Assembly (NCBI GenBank): GCA_024291935.2
Contig: CM044306.1
Span: forward strand, 2,862,501 to 2,926,500
Reading direction: 5' to 3'
Source: Okapia johnstoni
Taxonomy: Eukaryota > Chordata > Mammalia > Artiodactyla > Giraffidae
DNA: 64,000 nucleotides
Each line of letters starts with the position of its first letter. Position 1 is the stretch's first letter. A program made the translations under genes and the position numbers. Under the pieces are notes generated by a model. The model saw nothing but the letters and a program-made list of their open reading frames with translations. It ran no database searches and had not been told where the DNA came from. Of this stretch, positions 10,794 to 22,356 are shown piece after piece.

Positions 10794-11000
10794 AAAGTGT
10801 TAGTCACTCAGTCCTGTCCAACTCTTTTGTGATCCCTTGGACTATAACCTGTCAGTCTCCTCTGTCCATGGATTTTCCAGGCAAGGATACTGGAGTGGCT
10901 TGCCATTCCCTTCTCCAGGGGATCTTCCTGATCCAGGGGTCGAACCTGGGTCTCTTGCATTGCAGGCAGATTCTTTACCATCTGAGTCACCAAGGAAGCC
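10794..11000 (-). mobile_element. Bov-tA SINE, antisense
   Basis: From 'gtgttagtcactcagtcctg' to 'tctgagtcaccaaggaagcc'; full length, with the antisense B-box 'aggggtcgaacctgggtctc' intact. Confidence 0.92.
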
Positions 11001-11324
11001 TGATATGTAAATAAATGTTCAAAAATTAGCAACAAAATCATGTTGCAGGTATAGATCACATGAAATAGATTATATGTAATGTTTGCTATTTTTGATGCAG
11101 ATGTATTAAAATGCACCATATAGTTATAGAATATGAAAATACAGTGCATTTGATTTTTATATGAGTTAGAGAAAAATACTAAAATTATCATGTGAAATGA
11201 AAGAAAATATCAAATATTTTCCTGGAAAATGACTTATATCATCCAGTGTATATTATGAGTCATATTCTTCAAATGCAGTTAAGTCCCCTGAAGTTGATAT
11301 TAGAATTAGCTTGTACATATACAC
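11001..11324. other. Unassigned AT-rich DNA
   Basis: Nothing recognisable between two retroelements. Confidence 0.6.
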
Positions 11325-11455
11325 GTTGTTGTTCAATCACAAGTTGTGTTCGACTCTTTACGACCCCATGGACTGTAGCACCCCAGGTTTCCCTGTCCTT
11401 CACTACCTCCCAGGGTCTACTCAAGTTCATGTCCATTGAGCCAGTGATGCTGTTT
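11325..11455 (-). mobile_element. BovB LINE 3' end, antisense
   Basis: Starts 'gttgttgttcaatcacaagt', continues through 'ccctgtccttcactacctcc' to 'ccattgagccagtgatgct'. Truncated to about 130 bp. Confidence 0.85.
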
Positions 11456-12504
11456 ACATAACTGGGTATATACACATATCACCATTTAGATTGAAGTATT
11501 TTGCGTGTATATTACTGTGTACATAAAATAACAACTGATGGGAACATCAGAGAGGTGCTCCTTTCAGCAACTTCTGTCGAATTTACTTTCACTTTAGTTC
11601 TGTCCTGATCTGCGTGCCGACCACTACGGATCTGTCTGAAGATTTCAAAACACTTTATATCATTCTTTCAGTCTTACTTTCATCAGTATCTACCGGTAAT
11701 CCTCAAATCAGGACTGATTTCTAAGAGACAGGCATATTTCTGCACATGATTTTTCCAGTTCAGTCACTGACAGCTTGTGACTTGGAATGAGATGCTGGCA
11801 CTGAGGATGCTTTGCAATTCCTTAACACCTATCTAGACCAAGTTGAAATTTGCCACTATCACACTTGATCAAAAGAAGAATCCAAATAAATTAAACCTTA
11901 CCTTGAGTAGGTGATGTGAAATTCTGCCTTGATCTTTTTTCAGCGCTACCGCCCTCCGTCAGAATAAAACCGGGGAAAGATTCTCTTAAACAGTCTAGGG
12001 AGTCCAGGAAGTCTCTCCAGGCTTAGATTCAAATGTAGTGGATGAAACTTGGTCATTCTCCAAGCTGGTTCCCTCCTGTCTTATCCAGTCACCAGCATTT
12101 TCCATGAGCAAGAAGGTCTGTCATAGATAAAAATATCATTCAAATATCTATCAAACGCGGGCAATCTACATATTTTAAAAATATTTAAAGAACATCAATA
12201 TTCAATATACATATGAGTGCTTGGCCTCCTGTAGCATAAAATTGAACTGTTAACCCAAGTAACTACTAAATAATTAGAACTACTCGCTTCTTTTTGCCAC
12301 CCCCAAAATGAAAGCTGTTGATAGTTGACGAAGGAAAATCAACTAACCAGATGGGCCAAAAATCAGGTCAATTATACTTATCATCTATGGACATTGAAAT
12401 GAAATGATTTTCTACATTTTTTCCTACACTTTGAGAAAGATGATATCCATTTAAATGTATTTAAAATTGTTTTTCTGTTAATTTTGAACTGTTACCCAGA
12501 AACA
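11456..12504. other. 1 kb without recognisable repeats
   Basis: Unique-looking AT-rich DNA. I see no long open frame, promoter or RNA gene. Confidence 0.6.
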
Positions 12505-12618
12505 GTTTTTTTTAAATTTTATTTTGAATTGGAGGATATTTGCTTTACAATGTTGTATTGGTTTCTGCCCTACAACAGCATCAATCAGCCATAAGCATAC
12601 ATATGTCCCCTCCCTCTA
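12505..12618 (-). mobile_element. L1 3' UTR, antisense
   Basis: Poly-T start then 'ttggaggatatttgctttac', 'caatgttgtattggtttctg' and 'acatatgtcccctccctc', the complement of the ruminant L1 3' terminus. Severely 5'-truncated. Confidence 0.8.
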
Positions 12619-12788
12619 GTCAGGTTATATTTTTTAAGAGGAAATTATGAAAAATAAAACATTTTGCACACGTTTTTACAAATAGTATCCAAAGCAAATT
12701 AGAAATACATTTTGAAGGAAAATAGGAGTCCTCCTCTTCTGATTGAGAAAGCGACGGAGCAGGCTCAACATTAAAAAACAGAGCAGGA

Positions 12789-13106
12789 CAGGCCAGGGCT
12801 TCCCTGGGGCTCAGCGGCAACGAACTCGCCTGCAGTGCAGGGGACACGGGGTCGATCCCCGGTCTGGGAAGATCCCACAGACCAAGCGGCCAGCGGCCCC
12901 ACGTGCAGAAACTGCTGGGCCTGTGCTCTGGAGCCCAGAAGCTGCAGCTCCTGAAAACGGCACGCCCCAGAGCCGGCGCTCCGCAGCCAGAGAAGACACC
13001 GCACTGAGAAGCCTGCCCACGCAGCTAGAGTGGCCCCCACCTGCCCCGACGAGAGAAGGCCCAGGGGCATCAGGGGAGACCCGGCGCAGCCAGAAATAAT
13101 TAAAAA
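12789..13106 (+). mobile_element. CHR-2-like SINE, sense, GC-rich
   Basis: Head 'ggcttccctggggctcagcg', B-box 'ggggtcgatccccggtctgg', a long tRNA-unrelated body rich in CpG ('gcctgtgctctggagcccag', 'gcgctccgcagccagagaag') and tail 'gcagccagaaataattaaa'. Open frames of up to 135 codons cross it in both directions and are composition artefacts. Confidence 0.88.
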
Positions 13107-13186
13107 TGTGTGTGTCTATGTGTGTGTGTGTGTGTATGTGTGTGTGTATAAATGTCTGTGTATAAATGTGTGTGTGTGTGTGTATA
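13107..13186. repeat. (TG)n microsatellite with TA/ATAAA interruptions
   Basis: Tracts of TG units separated by 'tatg' and 'tataaatg' directly after the SINE tail, suggesting the array grew from the A-rich tail region. Confidence 0.93.
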
Positions 13187-13379
13187 GGATGATGAACTTT
13201 GTGAAAGAGGGAAGACAAGGTTTCCTATGACTTTCAAAGTTAAAGAATGTATCCTGAGGACTCTAAGTACAAATGAATCTCTGAAATGAGCAGAAAGCCG
13301 GACACATGAATGTCATGGTCAGCAGACAGAAGGAGATTTGAACAGATACAGAAAATACCAAGGCTGCCCGTTCATCTTG

Positions 13380-13745
13380 TGTTCAGTTCAGTTCAGTTGC
13401 TCAGTTGTGTCCGACTCTTTGTGACCCCATGGACTGCAGCGCGCCAGGCCTCCCTGTCCATCACCAACTCCCGAAGTTCACTCAGACTCATGTTCATTGA
13501 GTCAGTGATGCCATCCAACCATCTCATCCTCTGTCGTCCCCTTCTTCTCCTGCCTTCAATCTTTCCCAGCATCAGGGGCTTTTCCAAGGAGTCAGTTCTT
13601 CGCATGAGGTGGCCAAAGTATTGGAGCTTCAGCTTCAGCATCAGTCCTTCCAATGAATATTCAGGACTGATTTCCTTTAGGATGAACTGGTTGGATCTCC
13701 TTGCAGTCCAAGGGACTCTCAAGAGTCTTCTCCAACACCACCTGT
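13380..13745 (-). mobile_element. BovB LINE 3' end with ORF2 C-terminus, antisense
   Basis: Starts with the (GTTCA)n terminal repeat followed by 'gttgctcagttgtgtccgac' and extends about 365 bp. On the minus strand 109 codons (13722-13393) stay open and encode the C-terminal part of ORF2 (for example '[19 protein letters not shown]'). Lacks all catalytic domains. Confidence 0.93.
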
Positions 13746-15266
13746 GTTAGTAGCGGTTAAACACTAGAAGATGGTAAATACCTAGGAGAAAGCCCACTGC
13801 ACCTCAGGGCAGCACCTTGTACCCTTCTGATGTAAACCCGCAAGAGGGGCATGACTGAGAGGCACAGAGTGTTCATTCCCCTTTCACATTTTCCATTTGC
13901 ACAGAATGATGAGTAATAAAAAGAGCATTTTTTTCTTGGAATAGACATTATTGGCACAGAGTTCACAGCTATGAATTTATTGCCCCTCCCAACAAGTTCG
14001 TGCAGGTTGAGTTTTACTTTTTCCATTTTATGATAAACAAAACTGAAACTTAGGTGCAATGACTTACCTCACCTCCTCCACCCTCTACAAACCCCTCGTC
14101 CAAGGGGAAAATAAGGTAATATGAGGAAGAGATTGAGGAAGCAATATTTCCAGCTCGGACATGCAAATCTTGAGACATTATTCTAAACTTGTCAAAACCT
14201 TGTGCTAGAGGATTTTTTCTTTTTAACTTTTAAGGTTCAGTAAATGAAATTTTCTATGTTATTGAGCAGCTACATGCTTCTTTCTATGTCTCAGCTATGA
14301 TTACAGAAAGCCTCTGTCTTCTAATTCAAGTTAACACTGTCATCCGAACAGTAGATGAGCGTAACTTACCCAGCTTAGAGGGAAAGTCATTGGCAGGAAG
14401 CATACTTCCCTGCTAACCTAAATCATCTACGAAAAGTACAGAAGAGACAGCAGATTGTGTGAAAGCTATAATAACTAGAGGAAAAACTTGCAGATTTTAA
14501 CTTCCTCTCTAGTTTTCAAATCAGAAAATTTTGGTAGAAAACAAGAATGATATTATGGATCCCCCAGCCACATATTTATCTTTCGTGTCTAAACACATGT
14601 ATTTTTAAATTGCTTTTTTCAGGGGCTTTATTAATTTACACTATTCCTGAGATTAACTTACACTATTCCTGAAATACATACACTGCTTTCACTAAATTTG
14701 CATCTAAATTCAATGTATCTTCTTTAGTGAGGTGTCTGCTCAGGTCTTTTGCCCATGTTAAAATTAGGTATTTGGTCTTTTGTTGCTGATGAATTTTAAG
14801 AATTCTTTGTATATTTAGGAGTGAGATATGTTGATGTACTTCTCAAGGATATGATTTCTGGGGTTGATTAACATCATTTCGAGGCTAGGAGATCTATATT
14901 CTATTCTATATGTATATTATAATCATAGCTGATATAATTCTAATAACAGAAGTAATTCCTATTTGCATAGATCTTGCATGTTCTTTTGATACTTATAAAA
15001 GGACCCCCTCAACACATGACCAAGCTCTTTCTGGGGTAAGTGATCAAAATATCAATGTGTGTAACCTGGATGGAAAATTTCCCTAATGGTACTTTCTGAT
15101 GGCTTTGTAGTATATTTTCAAGCATAAACATTTTTTGGGGGGGAAAAAACTGAACATATTTTTCTATATCATTCTCCTTTTTTGTTTGAAATTGGTGTTG
15201 ATTTTACGTTACTTTTCTCCAGTATGGAGGAGTTATTTACGATCAGGAAAACAAAAGTCTAAGACC
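13746..15266. other. Mostly unique DNA with a small L1M piece
   Basis: No gene seen. The only recognisable repeat is an antisense L1M ORF2 fragment at 14716-14835 ('agtgaggtgtctgctcagg', 'aattctttgtatatttagg'). Confidence 0.55.
14716..14835 (-). mobile_element. L1M ORF2 fragment, antisense
   Basis: Shows 'gaggtgtctgctcaggtctt', 'tttgcccatgttaaaatt' and 'taagaattctttgtatattt' in the order expected for the complement of old L1 ORF2. Confidence 0.6.
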
Positions 15267-16042
15267 TTTCAGTTCAGTTCAGTTCAGTTGCTCAGTTGTG
15301 TCCGACTCTTTGCGACCCCATGAATTGCAGCACGCCAGGCCTCCCTGTCCATCACCAACTCCCGGAGTCTACCCAAACCCATGTCCATCGAGTCAGTGAT
15401 GCCATCCAACCATCTCATCCTCTGTCATCCCCTTCTCCTCCTGCCCTCAATCCTACCCAGCATTAGGGTCTTTTCCAATGAGTCAACTCTTCGCATGAAG
15501 TGGCCAAAGTATTGGAGTTTCAGCTTCAACATCAATCCTTCCAATGAATATTCAGGACTGATTTCCTTTAGGATGGACTGGTTGGATCTCCTTGCAGTCC
15601 AAGGGACTCTCAAGAGTCTTCTCCAACACCACAGTTCAAAAGCATCAATTCTTCAGCACTCAGCTTTCTTTATAGTCCAACTCTCACATCCATACATGAC
15701 TACTGGAAAAACCATAGCCTTGACTAGATGGACTTTTGCTGGCAAAGTAATGTCTCTGCTTTTTAATATGCTGCCTAGATTGGTTATAGTTTTTCTTCCA
15801 AGGAGCAAGCGTCTTTTAATTTCATGGCTGCAATCACCATCTGCAGTGATTTTGGAGCCCAAGAAAATAAAGTCTGCCACTGTTTCCACTATTTCCCAGT
15901 TTATTTGCCATGAAGTGATGGGACTGGATGCCATGATCTTAGTTTTCTGAACGTTGAGCTTTAAGCCAACTTTTTCACTCTCCTCTTTCACTTTCATCAA
16001 GAGGCTGTTTAGTTCCTCTTCCTTTTCTGCCATAAGGGTGGC
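15267..16042 (-). mobile_element. BovB LINE 3' third, antisense
   Basis: About 775 bp from the (TTCAG)n terminus to 'tttctgccataagggtgg'. The whole piece is collinear with the larger BovB at 61112-63832. At the right end 'ataagggtgg' occurs twice in succession (16032 and 16047). Confidence 0.95.
15653..16033 (-). pseudogene. BovB ORF2 reverse-transcriptase C-terminal relic (126 codons)
   Basis: An open stretch on the minus strand from 16033 to 15653 encodes the segment just after the RT catalytic core: 'MAEKEEELNSLLMKVKEE', 'KLNVQKTKIMASSPITSWQ', 'FIFLGSKITADGDCSHEIKR' and 'VVMYGCESWTIKK'. It begins directly downstream of where the YADD box would lie, so it has no catalytic residues. The frame closes at 15653, and the next part of ORF2 is open separately at 15613-15425 (62 codons). 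It is a 5'-truncated retrotransposon copy and not a host gene. Confidence 0.9.
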
Positions 16043-16194
16043 GCAATAAGGGTGGAAGGAAGGAATGGCTGATGTAATTAGGGAAGTCCCGCCACCAAAG
16101 TCATCATCAATGATGCTCCTGCCTTTCCTTCATCTATAGGGCACACTCTAGACAGTTACCTCAAAAGATTTCACTTCAAAATAGATAAAGAATT

Positions 16195-16385
16195 CTCGGG
16201 ACTCCCTGGTGGCCCAGTGGCTCAGACATGGTTCTTCCAGTGCAAGGGTGCAGGTAGGATCCCTGGTCAGGGGCTAAGATCCCACGTGCCTTGCAGGCAA
16301 AAAACCAAAAACAAAACGGAAATGGTATTGTCACAAATTCAAGGAAGACTGTAAAAATGGTCCACAGAGAACATATTTTAAAAAA
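16195..16385 (+). mobile_element. Short tRNA-derived SINE (CHR-1/ART2A-like), sense
   Basis: 'gactccctggtggcccagtg' head, 'aggatccctggtcagggg', 'gatcccacgtgccttgc', then the A/C-rich tail with 'attgtcacaaattcaagg'. Confidence 0.82.
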
Positions 16386-16399
16386 GGAATTCTTAAATC

Positions 16400-16790
16400 T
16401 CAACAAAAGGAAAATGAACAACTGAATTTTTAAAAATGGGTAAAAGATCTGAACAGACACCTCACTCAAAAAGATATGCAGATGGCAAATAAGCATATGA
16501 AAAGATGCTCTACGTCACGTGTCCTTAGAGAAATGCAGATTCGAACAGTGAGATGCCACCCTGCCCGTGGATGGCCACAGTCCAGAACACTGACAACACC
16601 AAATGTTGGCAAAGAAAGGAGAAGCTGCAATTCCCATTCATTACTGGTGAGGATGAAAATGGTCCAGCCACTTTGGAGAACAAAATAGCAGTTTATTACA
16701 AACTCAACACACCAAACCATCACACTACTTGGTATTTACCCAGAGAACTCAAAACCCATGTCCACAGAAAAACCTGCACCTGGACGCTTT
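16400..16790 (+). mobile_element. L1 ORF2 3' fragment, sense
   Basis: Recognisable L1 blocks: 'atgggtaaaagatctgaaca', 'agacacctcactcaaaaaga', 'caccaaatgttggcaaagaa', 'cccagagaactcaaaaccca'. Stops and frameshifts throughout. It is cut at its right end by a Bov-tA. Confidence 0.8.
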
Positions 16791-16794
16791 TGTG

Positions 16795-17098
16795 TGTGTG
16801 TGAGTCTCTGAGTCGTGTCCAGCTCTTTGCTACCACATGGACTGTAACCCACCAGGCTCCCTCTGTCCATGGAATTCTCCAGGCAAGAATCCTGGAGTGG
16901 GCAGCCATTCCCTACAGGAATAGACAACGTAGCCTTGCGGGCTACAGTTCATGGAATCGAAAAAGAGTCAGACACAAGAATACTGGACCCAGGCAAGAAT
17001 ACTGGAGGGGGTTGCCATTTCCTCCTCTAGGGGATCTTCCCGACCCAGAGTTTGAACTTGCATCTCCTGAATTGGCAGGCAGATTTTTTTTTTTTACC
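16795..17098 (-). mobile_element. Rearranged Bov-tA SINE with internal inverted segment
   Basis: Three parts: 16795-16920 antisense Bov-tA ('gagtcgtgtccagctctttg' to 'gggcagccattccctac'); 16930-16973 in the opposite orientation ('ccttgcgggctacagttcat', 'aaagagtcagacacaag'); then 16976-17098 antisense again ('ggcaagaatactggaggggg' to 'attggcaggcagatt'). The middle piece is complementary to 16807-16858 and could fold back on it. Confidence 0.85.
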
Positions 17099-17275
17099 AG
17101 CCACAGGAGAAGCTGCATTGGGGAGGGCAGACAGCTTTCCTCAGTATAAAGATTCAAATGCTAATATTTTCCTGAAAAATCTTCACAGACACATTCCAAA
17201 ATATAGTTTAACCCGTTTTCTGGGCACCTGTGACCTAGTCAAGGGGACACGTAACATTAGCCATCACCACTTGAC
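17099..17275 (-). mobile_element. MaLR/ERVL-like LTR fragment, antisense
   Basis: 'ttggggagggcagacagctt', 'attcaaatgctaatatttt', 'tctgggcacctgtgacctag' and 'aacattagccatcacca' follow the complement of an old mammalian LTR-like repeat that starts with a 'tgatggttaattttatgtg' type sequence. Its left side is lost to the Bov-tA. Confidence 0.55.
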
Positions 17276-17744
17276 GGACGATGTTCAAAGTCCTGTATGC
17301 TCTCTGGCTGTGACCACAAAGCTCTGGCGTTCAGAGCCTGACCCTCCCGGGTTGAATTATCTTGAACAGAAAGAGTGTGGTCACGGGGGCAGACTCACGC
17401 TGCCCTTACCCAAAGGTTAGTAGCATCATGTAAATCCTGCTTACGTTGATGTTCGGTATTGGTGAAGTTCTGCATGGTTTAGAAACCAGAAAGGATTGGT
17501 TTTGACGGTTTCGCCCAGTCTTATTGTTGTACTTTGTCAGAGGATTAGCTGGTTCCCTAACCCCACCATCCTGGGACAGAAATCTTATTAACTACAAATG
17601 TATCTAGAGTGTATAAAATGGCTCTCAACAGATTCCCTCAACATTCCAAGCCTGCAAGGCAAGATGAGAGAGAGATAAAGAGAGAGATTGACTGATTGAT
17701 TGAGCTATGTGGGATCCAGAAAGTCTATGACTGCACAACAGAGT

Positions 17745-17945
17745 GAAAAGCCTTGTACTTTGGACTCAAATGAACTTGGGTTGGATATTGGCATTACAAC
17801 TTCCTGCTGTATGAACTCTGGGGCGGGGGGAAACACTTAAACTCTTTGAGCTTCCGCTATAAGATAGAGATCATAACTAGATTTTGTGAAGACTAAATGC
17901 CTGGACTGTACTACGTGCTTAAAGGATGCCAGTTTTCATTATTAT
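17745..17945 (-). mobile_element. MIR SINE, antisense
   Basis: 'tttggactcaaatgaacttg', 'aaacacttaaactctttgag', 'ctataagatagagatcata' and 'gaagactaaatgcctgg' match the complement of MIR in order. Confidence 0.65.
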
Positions 17946-18764
17946 AGCATTCCATAAGCAAGTACTATGTGCAACTGCCTGGTTTGATTTTTGGTGTTTA
18001 AAAATTGCTTTAAAATGTACATTTAGCTATTGGTGTTTTAAAAGGGCATATCTGGGGTTCTTAGTCATTTAAGAGACACAGTGTAGAAATGATTTCTGAA
18101 GCAACCAACTCCCCTCTGGTGTAATGCCCAAGAATGCAGCCCTCTCTTGTGTTTTTACAAGCCTTATGCTGATTTATGTTTGCAAATGTACTTTTGGTAG
18201 TTTTCTTAGGCTGTATTCCCAGTGTCTTTCTTTAGATAACTATTGTATATATATGTTTTTGCACTATTTTCAAAGTAACAAGGAAAAAAGAATGAAGAGG
18301 ATAAAATGCATGTTAGTTTTTGTGGGATAAATTCCAAACCGACTTATTCTAGTAGAAATTCTTCTTTTTTTCCCCCCATTTTTCTTTTGGTCAAGTTATC
18401 TGCATTGATACCATTACAGTGCTCTTGCCATTTCTACTTTGAATTAATTCACAGGACCACAACTAGTTATTATACTAGTATTGCATGTCTAAGTACTGAT
18501 CATGGCCAAAATGCAAAACAAGATAATACTTAAAAGGTTATACTGTAACTCAGGAAAGGTATTCAGTTTCCTGGATGTTGCTAATATATTTATTATTCAT
18601 ACATTTCTGTTTGTTTGAGGGCCCAAATACATTGTAAGTTTGAGAACTGAATCAGGGTTTCCCTTTGCCTATTAAATCTTAATAGTAAAACATACCACTT
18701 AATTTCTCCTTGGTTACCTGTAAGTACCAGACATCAAAGATTCTCCTGGTTTTTGTGAAACAAC

Positions 18765-18900
18765 ATTGGAATCGGAGTAGAAACAGGACATAAATTTTGC
18801 TTTGCTCTTCAGTAGCTGTAGGCTCTTAAGTAAATCAACTCTGAATTTTGGTTCCCTTGCTTTCAACAAGGCAGTAGTTTAATCCCTAATTTTCTAATGC
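18765..18900 (-). mobile_element. MIR-like SINE fragment, antisense
   Basis: 'gctttgctcttcagtagctg' then 'ctcttaagtaaatcaactct' resembles the antisense MIR core. Highly diverged. Confidence 0.4.
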
Positions 18901-19317
18901 TGCTAAGATGCTATGACTGTGCAGTCAGCTTACATCAGTCTGAATTTCTCTCATTTCTTGTCTAAATACTTTATAAATTAAGTGCTGATATTGGCCATCT
19001 GCCTATTTACACCAAGAGTTGTCTGGTGTATTTGTCCCGTTAGATGTTGGATATTGTTTTCAGAGATATGATTTAAGCTTCCAGGCAGTTAAACTTGTCT
19101 CAGTTATTGAGACTGGGACCTCACTTTTCTACAGTCTTATATATTAGTGGCCATTTTGGAGTGGTGTGAACTTCTTTATGGATCCAGTATCTCTCTGTCT
19201 ATCTAGATATAAACATATATGGATATACAGCCACACATATGATCCATTTCATGTACACACACGTGCAAAGATAGATCTACTCTAGCTCTGATTCTGTTCT
19301 TTCTTAATTCTTCTGTG

Positions 19318-19583
19318 TATTTTTGGCTGTGCTGGATCTTCACCGCCTGCGGGCTTTTCTCCAGCTGATGTGAGTGGGGGCTACTCTCCAGTTGGGGAGC
19401 AGGGGCTCGAGGGCGCACGGGCTCAGAAGCTGTGCCCCCAGGCTCCGTAGCACAGGCTCAATAGTTCTGGTTCACAGGCTTAGGTGCTGCGTGGCATGTG
19501 GGATCCTCCCAGACCAGGGATCAAACCCTAGCCTCCTGCCCTGGCAGGCAGATTCTTTACCACTGAGTCACCAGGGGAGCCCT
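19318..19583 (-). mobile_element. CHR-2-like SINE, antisense
   Basis: From 'tatttttggctgtgctggat' through 'gtggcatgtgggatcctccc' to the head complement 'ccactgagtcaccaggggag'. The antisense B-box region reads 'agggatcaaaccctagcctc'. Confidence 0.88.
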
Positions 19584-20487
19584 GACCCTGTTCTTGCACC
19601 TAGAGCATCTTAAAATTTGAGCAGGATGGTCAAAGAGAAAACGAGCCATTTTCATTTTTCAAGGGCTGAGCTGAAAAATCGAATCCTTGACTCCCTCACC
19701 TTCAGCGTTCTGCGGGAATGATTATAAAGAAAAATAGTATGTTACAGGTCTCACCCCCGAGAGGAGATCGGGTTTGCACGTTGTAACCTCACGTGGGGTC
19801 TCTTATTAATGGTTTCATTTTGGCAGCTACACACCCAAGAACGAGACACACAGAAGCCGCACTCTTACAACAGCTGTTTCCTACTTTCTCCACAAAATTA
19901 TTTTAAACACCTTGTGACCTGAGGGGTTAGGAGTGAGTGGATGACTTTCCAAGTGAATTGTCACCTGTCTGCTATGTCATTTCAGAAGCACTTACTAATG
20001 CACAGAAGGATTTTTCACAGTTACCTTTCACAATATGCATATTTTAAAACTATACTCATTCTCCAGTCTTATGTTTCATTCATAAAACCTCAGTGTGCAC
20101 AGAATCAGAACTTCTGCAAGAAATATGGAATTGTGCTTCACTTTATAAAACATACAGGATTTACTAAATACTCGCAAATCCTTTTGGAAACCTTCTCATC
20201 AGTAGAGAGCTTCAGGATTAAGTCTGTGGGATGTTGAATTCTAACGGTGCTGTCAAAGAGTTATCTTTTATTTTTCTTTTTTAAAAACATAAAGAAGTAC
20301 CCAAACTTATGTTTTAAAATACCATATTGAGGATAGGAGTACACTTTTGTATTAAAATCGAAAACAAATTGAATTATATAGCTGTAGTAGGAACACTCCC
20401 TAACCGGTTGCCTGCTAATACTTCCATGATTAACATTATTTCAGTGATAAATCTTTGTCAGTAAAGCCATATCCCACCTCTGCAACT

Positions 20488-20528
<41 letters not shown>

Positions 20529-22207
20529 GTGAGAAAATGGGAGAAGCTGAAACTTTCTGACGTTGTAAGCCAATTTGCACAGTATTAAAGTATCAGCCCC
20601 TTCAGTCATTAATCTTAGCTCCACCTTGGACAAAGGATAAAGTACAGGCGTGTTTGAGTGCAGACATCTAATCTTAGCTCCACTGCTGTTTCCTCCTCCA
20701 GGGGAATCAGGAGTTGAACTCTACCACTCTTCCTACTGGTAGACAGGATATTGACACAGTAATGATGTGATCGCATCACTGAATAATTCTGGAATCATAT
20801 TAATCTGCTTTAGAGTAATAATTTAAACTACTGTATTTGCATAGGATATCTTGAAAAAGTTATAATTTAATTGGCATGTCACACTGGAAATTACTTTGGG
20901 GAAATATTATTGTAATATTAATCTGGTTTATGCCTAATTAATGTGAAGAGTTCTTTCACATTAAAGCAATCTTTTTCTTCTCAATCCATACCCCTTGAAA
21001 TTTCCTGCTCTCAGCATTTGTAGAAAGACAATATATAATCCTTGTCTCTAACTGCAGTCACCATAATGTTGGTTAGGCTTTTATTTCTCCCATAAAATGT
21101 CTTTTATTTAGTAGAATCTATTTTCCAGGTGTTAAATTTTCCAGAAGAGTAATTTCCCTTGTTTTAAGTCCTGGCTTCTCTGGTACTGGTCTCTCTTGAC
21201 TAGTTATTTGCAAATAAAAAGAGTTAATTTAAATTCAAGTCCATAACCTATTTTCCACCTTTTGTAGATGATACTATATGGTGAAAATTAATATAGTTCC
21301 TTGTTTCTTTTTTCTACTTCAAAAGTGATGTGACTTTGAATTCAATTGCTCAGTTATTAATGATAACATCTAATTCAAAGATGCTATGTCTTAATAGACA
21401 GCAAAGTTAAGTTGATTTAATTGGGACAAATTTCTCTTCCAGAAGGTTGGGGTAAAGATGTTTATATAGGTAGAATTCTGTTGTCATTTTAACAGTAACT
21501 CATGTGGTATCATAAAATTTGGATTGGTACAAACATTAATCACTAAGCCACATACTTCCTTTTTCATTTCATGCAGGCTTCAAAGTCCTGCAGAATGTAT
21601 TATACCAGGAGGTACCTGTTTATACCTCTGGGTCACCATTTATTGGAAGAGAGAACACTGGGATAAATCTTTTACCCTAAGTCATAAGGAAACGAGATTT
21701 CTTTCTTTTTTTTTTTTCTTTTAATATTGGCTACAAGTATGAAAGTTTAGCCAAGAGGGAATTGAAAATATCTTCCTGTTACATTTTTTCCACATCTGCA
21801 AGGCCTACGCTTAGAGGATTTAATTTTAAAAAGATTTCCCCTTATCATGAACAGGTTATGACTTAAGCCAATTCTAGTTTAATACCTTCTTAAATAGAAC
21901 AGAGCTTTCTCAGAATTCCTGTGAGTTTCCCTGTTTTATTCTCTTCTTTCCTACCGGTTTCCAAGACTCCCTATCACCTTTGCTCCACCGTTTGCTATCT
22001 GTATGGTCCTTTAAGACCTGTGCAAGCTCCACAGAACTTTCCTCAAAAATTCAAGCCCACAGCTATGTCTTCCTACACTTGATTTACCAGGATAGAGTTA
22101 TGCTTTGCATTTGTAAGTATTAGGACAGATCATTTATTAACGAATAGTTCCTGTATGGTTTATATGTGTAAGCTTTTATAATTATTGAAGGCAAAAAGAG
22201 AAGGGGT
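19584..22207. other. 2.6 kb largely unique DNA with a (CA)n
   Basis: The longest interval with little recognisable repeat content. A weak L2-like block may lie near 21960-22100. Open frames such as 19941-20237 (98 codons, plus strand) and 20436-20633 (minus, crossing the (CA)n) show no domain. No gene called. Confidence 0.45.
20491..20525. repeat. (CA)n microsatellite, about 17 units
   Basis: An uninterrupted AC run of about 35 bases, so likely polymorphic in length. Confidence 0.97.
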
Positions 22208-22356
22208 GGCAGAGGATGAGATGGTTGGAAGGCATCACCGACTCAATGGACGTGAATTTGGACAAGCTCTGGGAGGTGGTCAAGGACAGGGGAGCCTGGC
22301 GTGTTGCGGTCCATGGGGATGCAAAGTATGACTTGACTTAGAGACTGAACAAGAAC
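22207..22356 (+). mobile_element. BovB LINE 3' end, sense
   Basis: 'ggcagaggatgagatggttg' to 'tagagactgaacaagaac'; about 150 bp, same truncation type as 3513-3660. Confidence 0.87.

Larger units (their letters stand above)
17276..19317. other. 2 kb largely unique DNA with two MIRs
   Basis: Apart from the MIR copies at 17745-17945 and 18765-18900 I see no repeat. Small GA-rich and 'gattgactgattgattg' tracts lie at 17665-17702. Open frames of 68-75 codons (18124-18533) have no domain. No gene called. Confidence 0.5.

Noticed and set aside
12743..13218. Overlapping frames of 99-135 codons, arginine/proline-rich
   Set aside because: They lie in a CpG-rich CHR SINE and run into a (TG)n array; composition alone explains the openness.
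15381..15950. 189-codon plus-strand open frame
   Set aside because: It is the complement of BovB ORF2, whose real coding strand is minus; the protein-like sense is on the other strand.
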